From Bacillus pinisoli (GTDB lineage Bacteria > Bacillota > Bacilli > Bacillales > SA4), in NCBI RefSeq assembly GCF_023036475.1, contig NZ_JAJQKI010000006.1, forward strand, positions 178,786-242,785: DNA of 64,000 bases, given 5' to 3'. How positions within the stretch are numbered: the first letter of the stretch is position 1; each line of letters starts with the position of its first letter. The notes under the pieces were generated by a model. It was not told where the DNA came from and made no database searches. It was given only the letters and a program-made list of their open reading frames with translations. Of this stretch, positions 26,409 to 35,445 are shown piece by piece. Made by a program: the position numbers and the translations under genes.

Positions 26409-26532
26409 ACGAAAGAAGTCCTCCCCTAAAAAAGTTTGCGTTAGTTACTATATAGCTCTTCTCTATAAAAATAAACCTATTCATGCCTTACTAATATGTG
26501 CATATTTTTATGTTTTTAAAGGAGACATCGAC

Positions 26533-26832
26533 ATGAATAAACCGTTAAAAATATACATTCATTATAAAATTAAACCAAATCACACAAATGAATACGAAAA
26601 AATAATGGAAAAAGTCATAGGTTATATGCCTTCATTTGGTGCCCATCAGATAGACTGGTATTCCCCGGAGAAAGATATGTATGCAGAAAGCTTTTCTCTA
26701 CCGACCATTTCCCACTTTATAGCATTAAGAAATTTGAGGAATGGAAAGAAGCATTCCATATTTGGGCTGCTTGACCAATTTATAGAAGGTGGAGTTGAAA
26801 ATGTCCAGATTCACGCAGTTAAGGTACAATAG
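26533..26832 (+). CDS. Small hypothetical protein, possible ferredoxin-like dimeric fold
   Basis: I do not recognise a named family. The 99-residue protein [20 protein letters not shown] has an alternating beta-alpha-beta look (beta KIYIHYKI, helix [13 protein letters not shown], beta DMYAESFSL, helix [13 protein letters not shown]) that resembles antibiotic-biosynthesis-monooxygenase or Dabb folds, but this is only a pattern. AAAGGAG lies 8 bases before the ATG at 26533. It starts 124 bases from divergent yfhP and ends 40 bases before mutY, so it may be co-transcribed with mutY. No such gene sits here in B. subtilis as I recall it. Confidence 0.65.
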   Translation: MNKPLKIYIHYKIKPNHTNEYEKIMEKVIGYMPSFGAHQIDWYSPEKDMYAESFSLPTISHFIALRNLRNGKKHSIFGLLDQFIEGGVENVQIHAVKVQ

Positions 26833-26872
26833 AATCTGGGGAAAGAGTATATTACATCATGGGGGAAGACAC

Positions 26873-27979
26873 GTGAATGCAACTTCATATATAGAGCACT
26901 TTTTAATAGATCAATTTCAACATGACTTAATAAGTTGGTTCGAGAAAGAACAGCGGGACCTTCCTTGGCGAAAAGATCAGGATCCATATAAAGTTTGGGT
27001 CTCGGAGATTATGCTGCAGCAAACAAGAGTAGATACGGTTATTCCTTATTTTAATAATTTCATTACTCAATTCCCTACAATTGAAGCATTAGCACAAGCA
27101 GATGAAGAGAAGGTACTAAAGGCTTGGGAAGGACTAGGCTATTACTCGAGAGTGCGAAATCTGCAGTCAGCTGTAAAAGAAGTACATGCTAGTTATGGTG
27201 GGGTTGTCCCTAATACGCCACAGGAGATTTCAAAATTAAAAGGAATTGGACCATATACGACAGGATCAATTCTTAGTATCGCCTATGGTGTTCCAGAGCC
27301 AGCAGTGGATGGAAATGTAATGAGAGTGTTATCAAGAATTCTGTCCATATGGGATGATATTGCCAAGCCTAAAACACGTAAGATTTTTGAAGAAATTATT
27401 AGAGTGATCATCAGTAAAGAGAATCCCTCTTTCTTTAATCAAGGATTAATGGAACTTGGAGCAATTGTCTGTACTCCAACTTCACCTTCGTGCTTACTTT
27501 GTCCTGTTAGGGACCATTGTAAAGCGTTTATGGAGGGTACACAATCGGAGCTTCCAGTGAAAACAAAAAAGAACTCAACAAAAGAAGTACCACTTGCAGC
27601 AGGTGTTTTTGTCACAGAAGACGATAAAATACTTATTCATAAGCGTCCAGATACCGGCCTTCTTGCCAAACTGTGGGAATTTCCGAATGTTGAACTGACA
27701 GGTACATTACAAACTCCTAAAAAACAGTTGCAGCAATTCGTAGAAGAATACTATAACGCCGGGAATGAAGTAGAAGAAGTAATTGGAACTGTCCAACACG
27801 TCTTCTCACATCTTACTTGGAATATAACTGTATATGTAGGGAAACTCAACCACAAAATGGAGAATTCAGACCGAGTGAAACTTGTTACTTATGAAGAGTT
27901 AGATGAATATGCGTTTTCCGTATCACATCAACGGATTTGGAAACAATTCCTCGAGACAAAAAGGATTCAGCAATCATAA
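26873..27979 (+). CDS. mutY: A/G-specific adenine DNA glycosylase
   Basis: MutY removes adenine mispaired with 8-oxoguanine. The helix-hairpin-helix ([31 protein letters not shown]) near residue 120 contains the catalytic aspartate in VDGN. The 4Fe-4S cluster motif C-x6-C-x2-C-x5-C is in [17 protein letters not shown] near residue 200. A NUDIX-like MutT-related C-terminal domain for 8-oxoG recognition follows (LWEFPNVEL). The GTG at 26873 follows GGGGGAAG and gives 368 residues; the upstream frame to 26789 overlaps the previous gene and has no site. Confidence 0.95.
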   Translation: MNATSYIEHFLIDQFQHDLISWFEKEQRDLPWRKDQDPYKVWVSEIMLQQTRVDTVIPYFNNFITQFPTIEALAQADEEKVLKAWEGLGYYSRVRNLQSAVKEVHASYGGVVPNTPQEISKLKGIGPYTTGSILSIAYGVPEPAVDGNVMRVLSRILSIWDDIAKPKTRKIFEEIIRVIISKENPSFFNQGLMELGAIVCTPTSPSCLLCPVRDHCKAFMEGTQSELPVKTKKNSTKEVPLAAGVFVTEDDKILIHKRPDTGLLAKLWEFPNVELTGTLQTPKKQLQQFVEEYYNAGNEVEEVIGTVQHVFSHLTWNITVYVGKLNHKMENSDRVKLVTYEELDEYAFSVSHQRIWKQFLETKRIQQS

Positions 27980-27998
27980 GCTGAATCCTTTTCTTTTT
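27958..27998 (+). terminator. Terminator at the end of mutY
   Basis: AAAAGGATTCAGC and GCTGAATCCTTTT pair across 8 bases and are followed by CTTTTT. The left arm includes the last codons of mutY. Confidence 0.85.
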
Positions 27999-28004
27999 AT
28001 CTAA

Positions 28005-28096
28005 GACTCTTTTCTAAACCTTTGTTGCTTTTCAATCTTATTTATCAGCAATTTGGCCATATTTATATGATTAGATTAAATTATGCGAATGTAGCC
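28005..28096 (+). mobile_element. MITE-like element, GGCTCTTTTC family, copy A
   Basis: It starts GACTCTTTTCTAAACCTTTG and ends GTAGCC, 92 bp. Perfect 8-bp direct repeats TTATCTAA flank it (27997-28004 and 28097-28104). Left-end sequence matches the other seven copies of the family; it carries no gene. It lies between mutY and yfhS. Confidence 0.75.
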
Positions 28097-28106
28097 TTAT
28101 CTAAAC

Positions 28107-28331
28107 TTAATCAAACTGAACTCTTGTTCCATGCGTCCAATCTGCCTCATTACGTTGTAAGCCGCCTCGGTCTTCAATTTCCTCTATAATTTCACGATGA
28201 ATCGTTTGTCCTTCTACATTTAAGTAAGGCATAATTTGCTGAAAAGAGTGGTGGTAAAACGCTAATTCGCTATCCTTCCACTTCTTTTTTGACATCATTG
28301 ATAGTTCGGTCATATCTCTACCTACATACAT
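28107..28331 (-). CDS. yfhS: YfhS family protein
   Basis: The 74-residue product MYVGRDMTELSMMSKKKWKD continues SELAFYHHSFQQIMPYLNVEGQTIHREIIEEIEDRGGL, almost the B. subtilis YfhS sequence. YfhS mutants are reported to have a sporulation-linked phenotype, but biochemical function is unknown. GAAAGGAGAG precedes the ATG. It is divergent from fabL. Confidence 0.9.
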   Translation of the reverse strand: MYVGRDMTELSMMSKKKWKDSELAFYHHSFQQIMPYLNVEGQTIHREIIEEIEDRGGLQRNEADWTHGTRVQFD

Positions 28332-28399
28332 AGTTCAACTCTCCTTTCGCCATATGTTGCACTATATTTTTTGTTACAGAGAGAGGAGCTATACCATAA

Positions 28400-29221
<822 letters not shown>

Positions 29222-29306
29222 AAAAGCTCTCTGCTTTGTTACTACTTAAGAGCAACAGCCTATAAAAAATATACATTTTAGTACGTTAAAAAAATAAAAT
29301 TTTATT

Positions 29307-29337
29307 TGAATAAGATGCTCATCTCTGACACAGATTA
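29307..29337 (+). promoter_or_regulatory. Probable sigma-G promoter of sspE
   Basis: TGAATA (29307-29312) and CAGATTA (29331-29337) are separated by 18 bases, which matches the forespore sigma-G pattern TGAATA-N17/18-CATNNTA at all but one core base. It lies 23 bases upstream of the sspE start. Confidence 0.6.
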
Positions 29338-29359
29338 ACAAGTGTTGGAGGTGATAATG

Positions 29360-29530
29360 ATGGCAAAGAAGAGTCAAGCTGCTAAGACAAACGCTGCTGA
29401 AGTTAAAGCACAAAACGCTGCATCTGCTGGTCAAGGTTCTTACGGAACTGAGTTCGCTTCTGAAACTAACGTTCAAGAAGTACGCCAACAAAATGCACAA
29501 GCTGAAGCTAACAAAGGTCAAAACTCTTAA
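29360..29530 (+). CDS. sspE: Gamma-type small acid-soluble spore protein (short form)
   Basis: The 56-residue product is rich in Ala, Gln, Asn and Lys and contains YGTEFASETNVQEVRQQNAQ, the gamma-SASP block with the germination protease (GPR) site TEFASET. Gamma-SASP is not DNA-binding; it is an amino acid store degraded on germination. B. subtilis SspE has two such blocks in 84 residues; here only one complete block is present, so this is a short version. GGAGGTG precedes two adjacent ATG codons (29357, 29360). It lies after fabL and before ygaB as in B. subtilis. Confidence 0.93.
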   Translation: MAKKSQAAKTNAAEVKAQNAASAGQGSYGTEFASETNVQEVRQQNAQAEANKGQNS

Positions 29531-29535
29531 TACTT

Positions 29536-29578
29536 AAAAAGGGCACTCTTTACCTTAACGGTGAAGAGTGCTTTTTTA
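29536..29578 (+). terminator. Terminator after sspE
   Basis: GCACTCTTTACC and GGTGAAGAGTGC form a 12-bp stem (with a TTAAC loop and one mismatch at most), followed by TTTTTT. Confidence 0.85.
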
Positions 29579-29612
29579 TCAATGAAAAAGCTTGGTCCAT
29601 AATAGTCTTCCA

Positions 29613-29962
29613 ACTGACGAGCTCAAAATGGAAAGAGCGCCATTTTGTTCTCTTCAGAACATTTGCTTGTCGGGCCTGATCGAGGTGCCTCCGCTTTTCG
29701 GTTTGTCTAGCTACGGCACCTAGGCCCTCGAGGTCAAATAACCTGAAGAGCTCAAAATGGGAAGAGCGCCATTTTGTTCTCTTCAGAACATTTGCTTGTC
29801 GGGCCTGATCGAGGTGCCTCCGCTTTTCGGTTTGTCTAGCTACGGCACCTAGGCCCTCGAGGTCAAATAACCTGAAGAGCTCAAAATGGAAAGAGCGCCA
29901 TTTTGTTCTCTTCAGAACATTTGCTTGTCGGGCCTGACCGAGGTGCCTTCGCTTTTCGTCAA
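29613..29962. repeat. Tandem 129-bp repeat, about 2.7 copies
   Basis: GAGCTCAAAATGG starts at 29619, 29748 and 29877, an exact 129-bp period, and the copies are nearly identical. Each contains GCCATTTTGTTCTCTTCAGA, a GTCGGGCCTGA segment, and TCTAGCTACGGCACCTAGGC. The reverse strand is open for 159 codons with a 43-residue period, but this is a by-product of a period divisible by 3, and the same sequences occur as dispersed non-coding repeats in other Bacillaceae (from memory). The array lies between sspE and ygaB. Confidence 0.92.
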
Positions 29963-30051
29963 AACTTCTCACGAGTCTACATAGATAGTCAAAGGATTTT
30001 TGGAGTGTTCCAAGAATTGATATATACAACGATATTTAGAGGAGTTGACCT

Positions 30052-30318
30052 ATGATGTCTCGCTTTGATTTACTGGTTCGTGAGCAACTTCAAACAATGG
30101 ATAAGCTTTTGTTTATACAATCAGAACTCGAGCGGTGTCAAGAGCTTGAGCGTGAATTAAAAGATCTCCAGAATAAAACTGAAATGCAATCTTTGAAGGA
30201 AGAAATACAAAAGATGAAGGCAGAATTAAAAGAAATTCAACATACGTTTGAAAGACAAACTGAGGAAGTCATTACAGCCTATAAGCACCAGGAAACCTCA
30301 CTTACTACTGCCTTATAA
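30052..30318 (+). CDS. ygaB: YgaB family coiled-coil protein
   Basis: The 88-residue protein MMSRFDLLVREQLQTMDKLL is helical throughout, with heptad-like ELERCQELERELKDLQ and LKEEIQKMKAELKEIQHTFERQTEEVITAY segments that match B. subtilis YgaB. Function is unknown. GGAGTTG precedes ATG at 30052; the second ATG at 30055 is also possible. Conserved position after sspE. Confidence 0.88.
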   Translation: MMSRFDLLVREQLQTMDKLLFIQSELERCQELERELKDLQNKTEMQSLKEEIQKMKAELKEIQHTFERQTEEVITAYKHQETSLTTAL

Positions 30319-30330
30319 TGGAACATAAAT

Positions 30331-30371
30331 AAAAAGCAGAGCCATTAGAATAAAGATGTGCTCTGCTTTTT
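30331..30371 (+). terminator. Terminator after ygaB
   Basis: AAAAAGCAGAGC and GCTCTGCTTTTT form a 12-bp stem with a 17-base loop; the T tract is shared with the left direct repeat of the adjoining MITE. Confidence 0.8.
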
Positions 30372-30375
30372 ACTA

Positions 30376-30473
30376 GGCTCTTTTCTAAAACTTTGTTGCT
30401 ATCTAATCTACTTTATCTAAAGTCAAGATTATTCTTAACGATAAATACTGTATTGAACGTTTAGAAAAGAGCT
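30376..30473 (+). mobile_element. MITE-like element, GGCTCTTTTC family, copy B (short form)
   Basis: The element begins GGCTCTTTTCTAAAACTTTG and ends GTTTAGAAAAGAGCT, so the ends are inverted copies of each other; length is about 98 bp. TTTTACTA flanks it on both sides (30368-30375 and 30474-30481). It corresponds to the left half of the longer copies, which shows that this half is mobile alone. Confidence 0.8.
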
Positions 30474-30484
30474 TTTTACTATGA

Positions 30485-31025
30485 CTATTTAAGTACGCTA
30501 ACTGGTATAGTAAACAAATTCCACAATATGATGATAAAAATAATAGATAATCCCCAAGCAATTAGTGGAATTTCGTGATGTATTTTTAACATGAGAAACA
30601 TGACAATTAGGAATAAAAAAGACCACCACATGTTCCGACCATTATGATGATTTATTAAGTCTAGATTTTTCAGGTTAATATACTCTACAGTCCAGTAAAA
30701 AAAGATCCATAAAGAGATTCAACCAATTTGTTTCCGTTTTTCCTATGGAAATCGTCAGAGATAAATTAAGATTGTCGAAGAGTACGCTATAGCCATGATC
30801 TTAAGAGTTATAAGAGTATGATTGGTAGGATCGTTTCACCAAAGAAAGATTCTTCGTACGTCCACATCGAGTAGTTATAAAAGAGGAAGTTCTTCAGCAA
30901 ATCTATACAAATGAAGAATAGTATAGTTGGATAATATAATCTCCACTTTTTCCAATCCCCCCATTTTATCGCTGCAATGAAAAACAAAGCATTAAATAAA
31001 AGTGCATCATTCCGCCTCTTATCAA
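30485..31025 (-). pseudogene. Decayed CBO0543-family membrane protein gene
   Basis: The reverse strand encodes recognisable pieces of the CBO0543 membrane protein family in broken frames. The N-terminal part reads NALFFIAAIKWGDWKKW and FFICIDLLKNFLFYNYSMWT and then stops. A middle piece IAYSSTILIYL lies in another frame. The C-terminal part reads FFYWTVEYINLKNLDL, then NMWWSFLFLIVMFLMLKIHH, then PLIAWGLSIIFIIILWNLF, ending at TAG (30485-30487). Several stops and at least one frameshift separate them. This explains most of an otherwise empty kilobase between ygaB and ygaC. No intact start is seen. Confidence 0.75.
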
Positions 31026-31243
31026 CTTTTATTATTACTATTTCCCCATTTAACGTGAGCTATTAATTTTAAACGATTATAAAATAGTACCTTTTGTAAT
31101 ATAGTTTTCAGATCCTTTTTTACGTGTGACACATATAGAATCAAGGTTGCTTACTATTTTAATTGGCACTTTTGTTTTAAATTATACAGAGAACCGTTAT
31201 AATAATAAGAAGCGCAAAAATATATACGGATATATAGGGATAA

Positions 31244-31410
31244 GGCTCTTTTCTAAAACTGTTGCTATCTAACCTGCTTTATCTGAAGGGAAGCTCACTT
31301 GAAACGATAAATGACGTAACTTATCAGATTAAAAGTAGATGAAATTAAACTAATTAGTCAAAATCGGCATTTGGGATTTTTACGAAAGCAACAACTTATA
31401 TGAAATGAGC
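31244..31410 (+). mobile_element. MITE-like element, GGCTCTTTTC family, copy C
   Basis: It begins GGCTCTTTTCTAAAACTGTT and ends ACGAAAGCAACAACTTATAT then GAAATGAGC, about 167 bp. The internal hairpin region (AAAATCGGCATTTGGGATTTTT) matches the longer copies in outline. No convincing direct repeat flanks it, so the right end may have decayed. It lies upstream of ygaC. Confidence 0.7.
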
Positions 31411-31508
31411 GATGTATAAAAGAGAAAATACTTTGGATAGAGTATCTATCTAAAATTTCACCATGGCACCACTAAAGTGGGACAAGGCAATGAAAGAAGG
31501 GAGCTTAT

Positions 31509-32039
31509 ATGGGTTTTCCCATGATAGGAGAAAAAGTTCAAATACATAGCTATAAGCATAATGGACAAATACACAGAGTATGGGAAGAAACAATTGTATT
31601 AAAAGGAACGCAAAGTATTGTTATTGGCGGAAATGATCGTACGACTGTCACAGAATCAGATGGGCGGACCTGGATTACAAGGGAGCCCGCGGTATGTTAT
31701 TTTCATGCTGATTATTGGTTTAATATTATTGGAATGCTAAGAGAGGATGGCATCTACTATTACTGTAATATCAGCTCTCCTTTTATATGGGATAAAGAAG
31801 CATTAAAATATATTGATTACGACCTAGATGTTAAAGTATTTCCTGATATGACCTATGTATTACTCGATGAAGATGAATATGAACGACATCGAAAGGAAAT
31901 GAAATATCCTGAGGTTATTGATCATATATTAAAAAGAAATCTAGATTACTTGCTTCAATGGATCCACGGGCGCAAAGGACCATTTGCTCCAGATTTTGTG
32001 GATAATTGGTATGAACAATATTTATTATACAGATCTTAA
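31509..32039 (+). CDS. ntdP: DUF402 nucleoside tri-/diphosphate phosphatase (YgaC)
   Basis: The 176-residue protein belongs to the DUF402 family, whose Staphylococcus member Ntdp hydrolyses nucleoside tri- and diphosphates. The fold-defining segments are present: [34 protein letters not shown] near residue 60 and the metal-site acidic segment [30 protein letters not shown] near 100-135. GGGAGC lies 5 bases before the ATG. Gene order ygaB-ygaC-ygaD is as in B. subtilis. A pseudogene and a MITE separate it from ygaB. Confidence 0.92.
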   Translation: MGFPMIGEKVQIHSYKHNGQIHRVWEETIVLKGTQSIVIGGNDRTTVTESDGRTWITREPAVCYFHADYWFNIIGMLREDGIYYYCNISSPFIWDKEALKYIDYDLDVKVFPDMTYVLLDEDEYERHRKEMKYPEVIDHILKRNLDYLLQWIHGRKGPFAPDFVDNWYEQYLLYRS

Positions 32040-32044
32040 AAAGG

Positions 32045-32074
32045 AACCTGTTGGTAGTACACAACAGGTTTTTT
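32045..32074 (+). terminator. Terminator after ygaC/ntdP
   Basis: AACCTGTTG and CAACAGGTT form a 9-bp stem with an 8-base loop, followed by TTTT. Confidence 0.85.
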
Positions 32075-32105
32075 CGGCTGGAAGATGTGGTACTTTAAAA
32101 TGAGG

Positions 32106-32402
32106 ACTCGCAAGAAAACAGCGTGAAGTCGCAAGAAAAGATAGAAAAGTCGCAAGAAAAAATGGAACTCGCAAGAAAACAGTTTGAAGTCGCAAGTAAA
32201 ATGAGAAAGTCGCAAGAAAAGATAGAAAAGTTGCAAGAAAAAATGGGACTCGCAAGAAAATAGCGTGAAGTCGCAAGTAAAATGAGAAAGTCGCAAGAAA
32301 AGATAGAAAAGTTGCAAGAAAAAATGGGACTCGCAAGAAAACAGTTTGAAGTCGCAAGTAAAATGAGAAAGTCGCAAGAAAAAGCACAAAAGTCGTAAGA
32401 AA
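32106..32402 (+). repeat. Tandem array of 81-bp units built on the GCAAGAA motif (ygaC-ygaD spacer)
   Basis: GAAGTCGCAAGTAAAATGAG recurs with its TCGCAAGT core at 32190, 32271 and 32352, exactly every 81 bases. Each unit has four GCAAGAA-type cores about 20 bases apart. The family is the same as the 82-bp array at 11892, with the same CGCAAGAAAA cores and the same orientation relative to the following gene. Because 81 is divisible by 3, the reverse strand shows open frames with a 27-residue period; these are not genes. Confidence 0.93.
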
Positions 32403-32460
32403 AAGTCTAATACTTACCAGAAAAACAACAAAGTAAGTTAAGAAATGTGGTGTAGTCAAC

Positions 32461-34209
32461 GTGGATAGCATAAAACGTTATTTTATTTTTGTAAGACCTT
32501 ATTGGTGGAAGATTATTTTTACCATATTAATTGGTATCATTAAGTTTACGATTCCCTTATTAATTCCATTATTATTGCAATACATTATAGATGATGTCAT
32601 CAACGGAGAGACTTTAACGAATCAAGAGAAGCTTGATCAGTTATTTCTCATAATGGGAGTAGCTTTTGTCTTATTTGTGGTAGTGAGACCGCCCATTGAA
32701 TACATACGACAATATTATGCGCAGTGGGTGGGAAGCAAGATCTTATATGATATTCGAGATCAGCTTTTTACTCATTTACAAAAACTGAGTCTTCGCTTTT
32801 ATGCGAATACCAGAGTCGGAGAGGTGATCTCTCGAGTCATTAATGATGTCGAACAAACGAAGTCCTTTGTCATAACAGGACTTATGAATGTATGGCTAGA
32901 TCTCATTACCATTATTATCGCCATTGCCATTATGTTATCAATGGATGTATCTTTAACGATTGTCTCGATCCTGTTATTTCCTTTATACGGATTCTCGGTC
33001 AAGTATTTTTATAGTAGGCTACGAACACTGACTAGAGTTCGTTCGCAGGCACTTGCTAATGTTCAGGGACATTTACATGAACGGGTGCAAGGAATGCCTA
33101 TTATTCAAGGCTTTGCTCTTGAAGACCATGAGCAAAGAGAATTCGATGTGCAAAACCAAAACTTCCTATCAAAAGCATTAGAGCATACCAAATGGAATGC
33201 CAAAACATTTGCTGTCGTGAATACCATTACTGATGCTGCTCCTTTGCTCGTAATTGGATATGCAAGCTATCAGGTCATCCTTGGGGATATTAAAATTGGA
33301 ACCATGGTAGCCTTTATTGCTTATATGGACCGGCTGTATAGTCCACTCAGAAGATTGGTTAACTCTTCAACGACTCTAACACAGGCTGTTGCATCAATGG
33401 ATCGAGTATTTGAGTTCATTGATGAAAAGTATGATATTGAGGATACACCAAGTGCAAAAGCATTAAACAAAGTCGAAGGAAAATTAGCTTTTGAGCATGT
33501 GACATTTAAATATTCTGATGATGAAACGGCTGTCTTAAAGGATGTAACATTAAATATAAACCGTGGTGAAACCGTCGCATTTGTCGGAATGAGTGGAGGA
33601 GGAAAGTCTACACTCGTTAGTTTAATACCACGTTTTTATGACGTGTCATCTGGATCTATTAAACTGGATGGTGTCGACATTCGTGAATATAAAGTGCGTT
33701 CGTTACGGGATCAAATTGGGTTAGTCTTGCAAGATTCTATATTATTTAGTGATTCTGTGAAATTTAATATATTAATGGGGAAGCCTGGTGCTTCTGATGA
33801 AGAAATCATAGAGGCGGCAAAGGCTGCTAATGCACATGACTTTATTATGGAACTACCAGAAGGGTATGACACGAAAGTTGGCGAGCGTGGAGTCAAACTA
33901 TCTGGGGGACAAAAACAACGTATTTCTATTGCAAGAGTATTTTTAAAAAATCCTCCGATCTTGATTCTGGATGAAGCAACGTCTGCTCTAGATCTAGAAA
34001 GTGAGAACCTCATTCAAGAATCGCTGACCTTGCTTTCAAAAAATAGAACAACTTGTGTTGTTGCACACCGGTTATCAACCATAACACATGCAGATAAAAT
34101 TGTTGTTTTAGACCATGGTGAAATTAAGGAAGAAGGTACGCATGAAGAATTGATGAAGCGTAAAGGGGCGTATTACGACTTATTCTCTATACAACAGCTT
34201 GATAAATAA
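32461..34209 (+). CDS. ygaD: ABC exporter, fused transmembrane and ATPase half-transporter (YgaD)
   Basis: The 582-residue half-transporter has six N-terminal membrane spans (about residues 15-290) and a C-terminal nucleotide-binding domain. Walker A is [11 protein letters not shown] near 375, the signature is [19 protein letters not shown] near 480, and Walker B is [12 protein letters not shown] directly after. It is the MsbA/BmrA type and probably works as a homodimer to export lipids or drugs; the substrate is unknown. The GTG at 32461 starts [17 protein letters not shown]; the ribosome binding site is weak. It follows the 81-bp repeat array and matches the position of B. subtilis ygaD. 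Confidence 0.92.
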   Translation: MDSIKRYFIFVRPYWWKIIFTILIGIIKFTIPLLIPLLLQYIIDDVINGETLTNQEKLDQLFLIMGVAFVLFVVVRPPIEYIRQYYAQWVGSKILYDIRDQLFTHLQKLSLRFYANTRVGEVISRVINDVEQTKSFVITGLMNVWLDLITIIIAIAIMLSMDVSLTIVSILLFPLYGFSVKYFYSRLRTLTRVRSQALANVQGHLHERVQGMPIIQGFALEDHEQREFDVQNQNFLSKALEHTKWNAKTFAVVNTITDAAPLLVIGYASYQVILGDIKIGTMVAFIAYMDRLYSPLRRLVNSSTTLTQAVASMDRVFEFIDEKYDIEDTPSAKALNKVEGKLAFEHVTFKYSDDETAVLKDVTLNINRGETVAFVGMSGGGKSTLVSLIPRFYDVSSGSIKLDGVDIREYKVRSLRDQIGLVLQDSILFSDSVKFNILMGKPGASDEEIIEAAKAANAHDFIMELPEGYDTKVGERGVKLSGGQKQRISIARVFLKNPPILILDEATSALDLESENLIQESLTLLSKNRTTCVVAHRLSTITHADKIVVLDHGEIKEEGTHEELMKRKGAYYDLFSIQQLDK

Positions 34210-34210
34210 A

Positions 34211-34377
34211 GGCTATTTTCGTATAGATTGTTGCTAACGTAAAAATCCCAAAAGCCGGATTTTTACTATGAAGTACAGTGTCAGGAGCACTAAAAAGAGA
34301 GAGTTGCTCTTTTCTAACTAAATAGGGTAGTTTTTAGAAATATTAGCTTGAAAAGCAACAAAGTTTTAAAAAAGACC
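34211..34377 (-). mobile_element. MITE-like element, GGCTCTTTTC family, copy D (inverted)
   Basis: Read on the - strand this copy begins GGTCTTTTTTAAAACTTTGT and ends CAATCTATACGAAAATAGCC. TAAATAAA flanks it exactly on both sides (34203-34210 and 34378-34385). The left repeat overlaps the ygaD stop codon. Length is 167 bp and it lacks coding capacity. Confidence 0.82.
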
Positions 34378-34387
34378 TAAATAAAAA

Positions 34388-34428
34388 ATACCCTGTCTCT
34401 TATCTATAGAGAGACAGGGTATTTCTTT
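34388..34428. terminator. Bidirectional terminator between ygaD and the opp operon
   Basis: ATACCCTGTCTCT and AGAGACAGGGTAT form a 13-bp stem with A-rich and T-rich flanks. It lies just past the oppF stop on the - strand and after ygaD on the + strand. Confidence 0.85.
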
Positions 34429-34431
34429 GTC

Positions 34432-35445
34432 TTAATAGTTGGCTACAACTTTTGAATAATCTACAGGACCCTCTTCAACTAAGTGACAAGCTACTTGATG
34501 TGTTTCACCAGTTACCGATTGAAGCTTAGGTTCTTCTGTTCGGCATCTTTCGGTTGCGAACGGGCATCGCGTATGGAAACGACAACCTGTAGGTGGGTCG
34601 ATTGGTGAAGGTACATCACCTTGTAGAATAATTCTTTCCTTCTTTGCTTCCATGTTAGTACTTGGAATAGCTGATAATAATGCTCTTGTATATGGATGCT
34701 GAGGATTTTCAAATAATGATTTTTTGTCCGCAATTTCCACAATCTTTCCAAGGTACATAACGATAATTCGATCAGAAATGTGACGAACCACACCTAGGTC
34801 ATGAGAGATAAACAAGTATGTTAGTTTGAAATCACGTTGTAATTCTTTTAATAAGTTTAATACCTGTGCCTGAATGGAAACGTCTAGTGCAGATACTGCT
34901 TCATCACAGATAATTAACTTTGGATCAACTGATAGTGCACGGGCAATCCCAACACGTTGACGTTGACCACCACTAAATTCATGTGGATGGCGGTCTATTT
35001 GGTGAGCACCAATTCCAACTGTCTTAAGAAGTTCCTCAATCTTTTGGCGTCTTTCATTAGGAGGAACCACATTTTGAATTTCTAGAGCCTCTTCAAGTAT
35101 TTGACTTACAGTTTGACGAGGGTTTAACGATGCATAAGGATCTTGGAATATAATTTGTAGATCTTTACGCTTTTTTCTCATCTGAGATTTAGTAAGTTTA
35201 AGAAGATTTTCACCTTCAAAATTGATTTCACCAGATGTAGGATTATCAAGGCGGAGGATCGCTCTACCTGTAGTAGACTTTCCGCAACCTGATTCACCTA
35301 CGATACTAACAGTTTCACCTTCATATACAGTAAAACTTACATCGTCTACAGCTTTAACATGATTAACGGTTCTTCCAAAAACGCCACCAGTGATAGGGAA
35401 GTACTGCTTTAAGTTTTTAACTTCTAATAATGGCTTTTTACTCAT
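34432..35445 (-). CDS. oppF: Oligopeptide/dipeptide ABC transporter ATPase, OppF/AppF type
   Basis: This is one of two ATPases of a peptide importer. Walker A is GESGCGKSTTGRAI near residue 50, the signature is FSGGQRQRVGIARALSVDP near 160, followed by LIICDEAVSALD. The C-terminal oligopeptide/dipeptide domain has the cysteine-bearing CRFHTRCPFATERC segment near 290. It overlaps oppD by 8 bases and is the last gene of the C-B-D-F operon. 337 residues, full length. Confidence 0.93.
   Translation of the reverse strand: MSKKPLLEVKNLKQYFPITGGVFGRTVNHVKAVDDVSFTVYEGETVSIVGESGCGKSTTGRAILRLDNPTSGEINFEGENLLKLTKSQMRKKRKDLQIIFQDPYASLNPRQTVSQILEEALEIQNVVPPNERRQKIEELLKTVGIGAHQIDRHPHEFSGGQRQRVGIARALSVDPKLIICDEAVSALDVSIQAQVLNLLKELQRDFKLTYLFISHDLGVVRHISDRIIVMYLGKIVEIADKKSLFENPQHPYTRALLSAIPSTNMEAKKERIILQGDVPSPIDPPTGCRFHTRCPFATERCRTEEPKLQSVTGETHQVACHLVEEGPVDYSKVVANY

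Noticed and set aside
29550..30029. 159-codon reverse ORF with a 43-residue repeat
   Set aside because: The period is that of the 129-bp DNA repeat; the product has no similarity to known repeat proteins and no ribosome binding site.
32025..32471. Reverse-strand ORFs of 148 and 117 codons in the ygaC-ygaD spacer
   Set aside because: They are translations of the 81-bp GCAAGAA array with a 27-residue period and have no start signals.
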